This document shows positions 22,710 to 26,570 of a stretch of DNA of 26,570 bases, piece after piece; position 1 is the first letter of the stretch, and every line of letters begins with the position of its first letter. The notes under the pieces were generated by a model. The model ran no database searches and was not told where the DNA came from. It worked only from the letters and a program-made list of their open reading frames with translations. Made by a program: the position numbers and the translations under genes. Source of the stretch: Candidatus Saccharimonadota bacterium (lineage in GTDB: Bacteria > Patescibacteriota > Saccharimonadia > Saccharimonadales > Saccharimonadaceae); assembly GCA_905372095.1 (NCBI GenBank), contig CAJPNK010000005.1:1-26570 (forward strand). Direction: 5' to 3'.

Positions 22710-23699
22710 TTAATCATTGTCTAATAATATCTGGACTTTTTCTGGCGTGGTTTGCGCCTGAGTTTCTGACTGGTCGCTGTTGATATGCTTGAGGGCAAAC
22801 AGCGTAAGTGTGCGGCGAATTTCGTCGCTGGTCGGTTTGGTGCTGCGTCCACTGTCGTCGAAGCCGTGGCCGGCATTGGCAACGCGAATAAAGCGGCTGC
22901 TCGGCTGGTAGGCCAAGATACGCTGGTAGAACTTGTAAGCTTGCTCAATCGACACAATGCTGTCTTTGGTGCCGTGGAAAAACAAAAACGGCGGCGGCGT
23001 TTTGGTAATCGGTTGGTACAGCGGGCTGGCGACGCGGGCGGTATCGACATTGCGGGTGCCGAGGAATTTGTAAGCATTTGGGTTGCGCTTGGTGCGCTGT
23101 AATTGGTTGACCAGGTCGGTGGTACCATAAAAACTGATCACGCCGCGGACAGTAATCGGGCTGTCTTGGCGAGTCAGAACATAATCGCTAGCCAAGAGCC
23201 CGCCAGCGCTGTCGCCAAAAAGAATTACATTGTTGGTGTCGATGTCATAAGAGCTGGCGAGTTTGGCGATGGTATCGATAGCGCAGGCAACGTCGTTATT
23301 TTGTGTCGGATAATGGTATTTGGGCGCTAGGCGGTAGTTGACCGAGGCGACCGCAAAACCAGCCGCCGTCAAACTAGAACCGTAATAGTCAAGCAGCGAA
23401 TTGCGCTTATCACCCTTATGCCAGCCGCCGCCGTGGATATAAATAACTAGCGGGTACGGTGTCGTATGAGTATTAAGCAAGCTGTTGATCGGCGTGTATA
23501 AATCAAACTTCTGCTTGTCTTGGCCGGCGCAATACGGAATATCAGCGTCGACATTAGCGACATTGCCCAGGCGTGGATGATTATCGGTGCGGTACGACCT
23601 ATGAACATTTAGCGAGAAGACAACGATAACTATTACTACGAGCAGCAAAATCATCATCCAGCGGCGGACACGTCGGACTTGTTGGAGCTTGATTGCCAT
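22710..23699 (-). CDS. Membrane-anchored alpha/beta hydrolase (esterase/lipase, HSL-like)
   Basis: The 329-residue protein has a basic N-terminus and one membrane segment at about 14-30 (WMMILLLVVIVIVVFSL), so the enzyme domain probably faces outside. The fold carries the HGGGW oxyanion motif at 89-93, nucleophile S164 in GDSAGG, acid D246 in HGTKDSIV and base H278 in AGHGF: a complete catalytic triad of the hormone-sensitive-lipase/carboxylesterase type. YRLAPKYHYPTQNNDV is also typical. The natural substrate is unknown; acyl esters of host or environment are plausible. Its ATG lies 2 bases after the topA stop with GAAAGAAG as Shine-Dalgarno, so it is co-transcribed with topA, a curious pairing. 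Confidence 0.92.
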   Translation of the reverse strand: MAIKLQQVRRVRRWMMILLLVVIVIVVFSLNVHRSYRTDNHPRLGNVANVDADIPYCAGQDKQKFDLYTPINSLLNTHTTPYPLVIYIHGGGWHKGDKRNSLLDYYGSSLTAAGFAVASVNYRLAPKYHYPTQNNDVACAIDTIAKLASSYDIDTNNVILFGDSAGGLLASDYVLTRQDSPITVRGVISFYGTTDLVNQLQRTKRNPNAYKFLGTRNVDTARVASPLYQPITKTPPPFLFFHGTKDSIVSIEQAYKFYQRILAYQPSSRFIRVANAGHGFDDSGRSTKPTSDEIRRTLTLFALKHINSDQSETQAQTTPEKVQILLDND

Positions 23700-23701
23700 G
23701 C

Positions 23702-26044
23702 TTACTTCTTTCGCCGTATTTGGCGCCGCGCCGACCTCTTTTGCGGGGCGTTAGCGAGCAATTCCACTGCTTGGTCGCGAGTGATGGTTTTGGGGTCGGT
23801 GTCTTTGGGGATTTTGGCGTTTTTGTTGCCGTCGGTAACGTATGGTCCGAAACGGCCGTTGAGAACTTTGATACCGCCGCCAAAGTCGGCGATGTTCTTC
23901 TCGGCCTCGGCTTTGAGCTTGGCGGCGTATAGTTCGCGCGCTTGCTCTTGGGTGACTTCGCGCGGGTCGATATCTTTCAGACTGACGTAGAGTTTACCGA
24001 TTTGAATATATGGCCCGAAGCGGCCGACGTTAGCCTTGATATCTTGCCCATCCTCGGTTTGGCCAACTAGGCGCGGCAACTCAAATGCGTGCAAAGCTTG
24101 CTCTAGAGTGACGGTTTCGATCTTGGCGCCTTTAGGTAGCGGCGCGAATTGCGGTTTGTCGGCTTTGTCGTCGCTTGATCCTAGCTGCAGCATTGGTCCG
24201 AAGCGGCCGAAGCGAGCAATAATTGGTTTGCCAGATTTCGGATCAATGCCAACTTCCCTGTTGGCGCCGACAGTTCGGCGGTCAATATTACCGGATTGCT
24301 CAATCAGCGCATGGAATGGTGCGTAGAATTTCTCGAGCATGGTGTTGCGCGCCAAGCGGTCACCGGCAATATCGTCGAAGTCTTTCTCGACGTCGGCGGT
24401 GAAACCATAATCAACGACGCGGTCGAAATGGTCGGTTAAAAAGCCGCTAATCAGCTCGCCGGCCGGCGTCGGTACAAGCTTGCCTTTGTTGGAGCCGGTC
24501 TTTTCTTGGATAATTTCGCGCTCGACCTTATTGTCGATAAGTTGCAATAAGATGACATCGCGCGGTACACCTTCGGAATCGCCTTTTTCGGCGTAGCCGC
24601 GGGTTTGGATGGTGTTCATGATGGTGGCGTAAGTACTTGGGCGGCCGATACCGAGCTCTTCAAGCTTTTTGACTAGCGTACCTTCGGTATAACGGGCTGG
24701 CGGCCGGGCGAAAACTTGGCGGGCTTCGACGCTGTGGCGTTGGAGCTGGTCGCCAGATTTGACGGTTGGCAAAATTGTGTCATCTTTACCACCGCCATAG
24801 ACGCGCAGGAAGCCGTCGAAGAGGACGACTTGACCTTTGGCCTCAAAGACGAGCTTGTCGTTGGTTTTGCTTGAGCTGTTTTGCTCTTCCTCGTCGTTAA
24901 TACTAATTGTAATTGTCGTGTTCTCTAGCTTGGCTGGCGCCATTTGGCTGGCCAGCGTGCGGCGGCGGATAAGGTCGTAGAGGCGCTGGTCATAGTCGCT
25001 GCCGCTGACTGATTCGCGAGTAATATCAGTTGGGCGAATTGCTTCGTGAGCTTCTTGGGCGCCAGCGGATTTAGTTTTGAACTTGCGGACATGCGAGTAT
25101 TCGATGCCGTATAAGCGTTTGATGTAATCGGCGCTAGCAGCGATGGCCTGGCTCGACAAGTTGACACTATCAGTACGCATGTAAGTAATGCGGCCCTCTT
25201 GATATAGTTTTTGGGCGCTGGCCATGGTAGCGCGCGAGCCCATGCCTAGCTTGCTATTGGCCTCTTGTTGCAGAGTGCTGGTGGTGAACGGCGCGGCTGG
25301 GTTGCGAGTTGACGGGCTGGTGCTGATATCGGTAACGGTGAAAGTGGCGCTAGCCAGCGATTCGAGGAAAGCTCGGGCTGCGTCCTCGCTGTCGAAACGC
25401 TGTTTTAGCTCGGCTTTTAGTTCTTGTTTGCCAGCGGCGAATATGGCAGTAACTTTGAATTGCGAGCTGCTAGCAAAGGCGTCGATTTCGTGCTCGCGCT
25501 CGACTAGCAGCCGTACTGCCGGGCTTTGGACGCGGCCGGCCGACTTGCCGCCAGGAACTTTCTGCCAGACAACCGGGCTAAGTTCGAAGCCGACAATTCG
25601 GTCGAGAATCTGCCGGGCTTGCTGCGCTTCGACTAATTTCATATCGACGGTACGCGGATGCTTGATCGCCTCCTCGATAGCCGATTTGGTAATTTCGTGA
25701 AAAGTAATGCGCTTGGTGGTTTTGGGGTCAAGCTTTAGGACTTCGCACAGATGCCAAGCAATGGCCTCGCCTTCGCGGTCTTCATCGGTGGCTAGCCAGA
25801 CGTTGGCCGCGCCGACTGATTTGACGGCTTTCTTTAATTCAGCGATTACTTTTTTCTTTTCCGGGTCGATTTCGTAAGTCGTTTTGAAGCCGTGCTGGAT
25901 ATCAATTGGCGGCGTGCCGTCTTTGGTTTTTTTGGCAATAGCGCGAATATGCCCCACGCTTGACAAAACATGAAAATCATTGCCGAGATACTTCTCGATA
26001 GTTTTGGCCTTGGCTGGCGACTCGACGATAACCAGATTCTTCAT
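23702..26044 (-). CDS. topA: DNA topoisomerase I
   Basis: The 780-residue type IA topoisomerase relaxes negative supercoils by a 5'-phosphotyrosine intermediate. The Toprim domain starts at residue 1 (NLVIVESPAKAKTIEKYLG) with E8 and the acidic D87-x-D89-x-E91 in ATDEDREGEAIAWH. The active-site segment is ITYMRTDSVNLS with Y288 and R290 (E. coli Y319, R321). The C-terminal part has three repeats built on GRFGP (GRFGPMLQLG, VGRFGPYIQIG, NGRFGPYVTDG) and ends in a basic tail (ARRQIRRKK); no zinc-finger cysteines are present, as in actinobacterial and CPR enzymes. The start codon directly follows AT-rich -10-like sequence. The esterase gene follows after 2 bases. Confidence 0.97.
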   Translation of the reverse strand: MKNLVIVESPAKAKTIEKYLGNDFHVLSSVGHIRAIAKKTKDGTPPIDIQHGFKTTYEIDPEKKKVIAELKKAVKSVGAANVWLATDEDREGEAIAWHLCEVLKLDPKTTKRITFHEITKSAIEEAIKHPRTVDMKLVEAQQARQILDRIVGFELSPVVWQKVPGGKSAGRVQSPAVRLLVEREHEIDAFASSSQFKVTAIFAAGKQELKAELKQRFDSEDAARAFLESLASATFTVTDISTSPSTRNPAAPFTTSTLQQEANSKLGMGSRATMASAQKLYQEGRITYMRTDSVNLSSQAIAASADYIKRLYGIEYSHVRKFKTKSAGAQEAHEAIRPTDITRESVSGSDYDQRLYDLIRRRTLASQMAPAKLENTTITISINDEEEQNSSSKTNDKLVFEAKGQVVLFDGFLRVYGGGKDDTILPTVKSGDQLQRHSVEARQVFARPPARYTEGTLVKKLEELGIGRPSTYATIMNTIQTRGYAEKGDSEGVPRDVILLQLIDNKVEREIIQEKTGSNKGKLVPTPAGELISGFLTDHFDRVVDYGFTADVEKDFDDIAGDRLARNTMLEKFYAPFHALIEQSGNIDRRTVGANREVGIDPKSGKPIIARFGRFGPMLQLGSSDDKADKPQFAPLPKGAKIETVTLEQALHAFELPRLVGQTEDGQDIKANVGRFGPYIQIGKLYVSLKDIDPREVTQEQARELYAAKLKAEAEKNIADFGGGIKVLNGRFGPYVTDGNKNAKIPKDTDPKTITRDQAVELLANAPQKRSARRQIRRKK

Positions 26045-26050
26045 ACTTAT

Positions 26051-26082
26051 ATAATAGTAAACCGATTTGCTAAAAATGCCAA
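26051..26082 (-). promoter_or_regulatory. topA promoter, leaderless or nearly so
   Basis: On the minus strand TTGGCA (26082-26077) and TACTAT (26059-26054) are spaced by 17 bases; the overlapping TATTAT (26056-26051) ends 6 bases before the ATG. Either choice puts transcription start at, or 2-3 bases before, the start codon. No Shine-Dalgarno sequence is present. Confidence 0.55.
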
Positions 26083-26114
26083 ATTAGTGTTGGCTGCTGA
26101 GGATAATAAACCAA

Positions 26115-26175
26115 AGAAAATAGCCCGCCAGATGGGCCTCGCGCCGAGCCTTAGAGCTCTGGCGGGCTATTTTCT
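26115..26175 (-). terminator. Strong hairpin terminator downstream of the edge gene
   Basis: Bases 26115-26132 and 26158-26175 form a perfect 18-bp stem with a 25-base loop; the outer part is A/T (AGAAAAT with ATTTTCT), giving a T-tract in either direction. On the minus strand it lies 30 bases after the stop of the partial gene and ahead of topA. A smaller hairpin GGGCT-TAAA-AGCCC (26180-26193) sits beside it. Confidence 0.85.
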
Positions 26176-26205
26176 AGGCGGGCTTAAAAGCCCTTCTGCC
26201 GAGGA

Positions 26206-26570
26206 TCACTCCTCCTCGGCGGTGGTGGTGTTCACCTCCTCGTTCTCGGCGTAAAACTTCTCGACATCCTCCTTCGGGAGGATATCGATGAGTTGGACCT
26301 GCTCTCTCATGGGAATGGGAGCCTTTGCGAGCTGTCTATCAGCTCGCTTAAGCTCCCACTCGAGGTGGGGAGCGTACCAACAGTACGAGCAGTTCCTCTT
26401 CAAAGAGGCCAAGTGTTCTCTGGCCTCTTTGGCCAGCGCCTCGAGGCGGCGGTGCCAGGCGGCCACCTCAACGCGGTGGCGCGCCGCCTCGGCGGTGGCG
26501 TACGCTCCGTTCTCGATGAGCTCCTCGCGGAGCTCCTCGGCCTGGCGGCGCGCATCGCGCGCCGCCAGAC
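26206..26570 (-). CDS. Unknown GC-rich coiled-coil protein, C-terminal part (5' end outside window)
   Basis: The frame is open to the window edge, so a GTG at 26466 is probably internal; about 120 residues are visible. The sequence is Ala/Arg/Glu-rich and helical (AARDARRQAEELREELIENG, AWHRRLEALAKEAREHL), contains a CSYC pair in RNCSYCWYAPHLEWEL, and ends in an acidic tail with three Thr and EEE. I do not recognise the family. Codons are strongly G/C-ending (CTC, GCC, CGC, GAG), unlike all other genes here. A perfect 12-bp hairpin lies in the coding sequence at 26542-26568. It is followed by a strong terminator. Transferred gene or contig-edge artefact are both possible. Confidence 0.65.
   Translation of the reverse strand, partial: LAARDARRQAEELREELIENGAYATAEAARHRVEVAAWHRRLEALAKEAREHLASLKRNCSYCWYAPHLEWELKRADRQLAKAPIPMREQVQLIDILPKEDVEKFYAENEEVNTTTAEEE

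Overview
The window reads like a chromosomal segment of a Candidate Phyla Radiation bacterium, most likely Candidatus Saccharibacteria (TM7). This is an inference from gene content: a compact cell-division/peptidoglycan cluster, a short S-adenosylmethionine synthetase, a sigma-region-4 protein fused to HARE-HTH-type domains, a large VirD4/TraG-type ATPase beside a GNAT enzyme, a PIF1-like helicase with a C-terminal DNA-binding-like tail, and a topoisomerase I that ends in basic repeats rather than zinc fingers. TGA works as a stop (mraY, murG), which argues against the code-25 lineages SR1 and Gracilibacteria. No tRNA, rRNA, CRISPR array or insertion sequence was found by eye.

Layout. 1-381 is the 3' end of a glutamine amidotransferase, closed by a strong hairpin shared with the convergent hsp20. 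hsp20 has a CIRCE operator with its promoter inside it. Next come a two-gene unit (unknown protein plus RNase HI), metK under a SAM riboswitch, a PIF1-like helicase, and a DUF4868/KwaB-like protein coupled to yvcK. After a 660-base intergenic region with several hairpins lies the division cluster rsmH - 24-codon small ORF - ftsL-like - ftsI - mraY - ftsW - murG - ftsQ (7671-15320). mraZ and the remaining mur genes are absent from it. An AT-rich stretch of about 840 bases without genes follows, then two accessory genes: a membrane-anchored DUF2726 nuclease-like protein and a surface Excalibur-domain protein.

The right part is on the minus strand: a GNAT acetyltransferase behind a 925-residue conjugation-type ATPase, the sigma4-HARE regulator with a consensus promoter, a membrane-anchored esterase directly behind topA, and at the edge a partial GC-rich coiled-coil gene with codon use unlike everything else here.

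The main cross-cutting observation concerns gene starts. At seven unit-leading genes a -10 hexamer sits 6-7 bases before the start codon and no Shine-Dalgarno sequence is visible, so their mRNAs are probably leaderless. Many genes inside units, and the riboswitch-, CIRCE- and sigma4-HARE-controlled genes, have clear Shine-Dalgarno sequences. The division genes supply lipid I/II synthesis (mraY, murG), the SEDS polymerase and transpeptidase pair (ftsW, ftsI) and the divisome connectors (ftsL-like, ftsQ). No complete undescribed system is proven; the best leads are the leaderless architecture, the lone KwaB-like protein coupled to yvcK, the small ORF plus hairpin inside the division cluster, and the accessory island after ftsQ.
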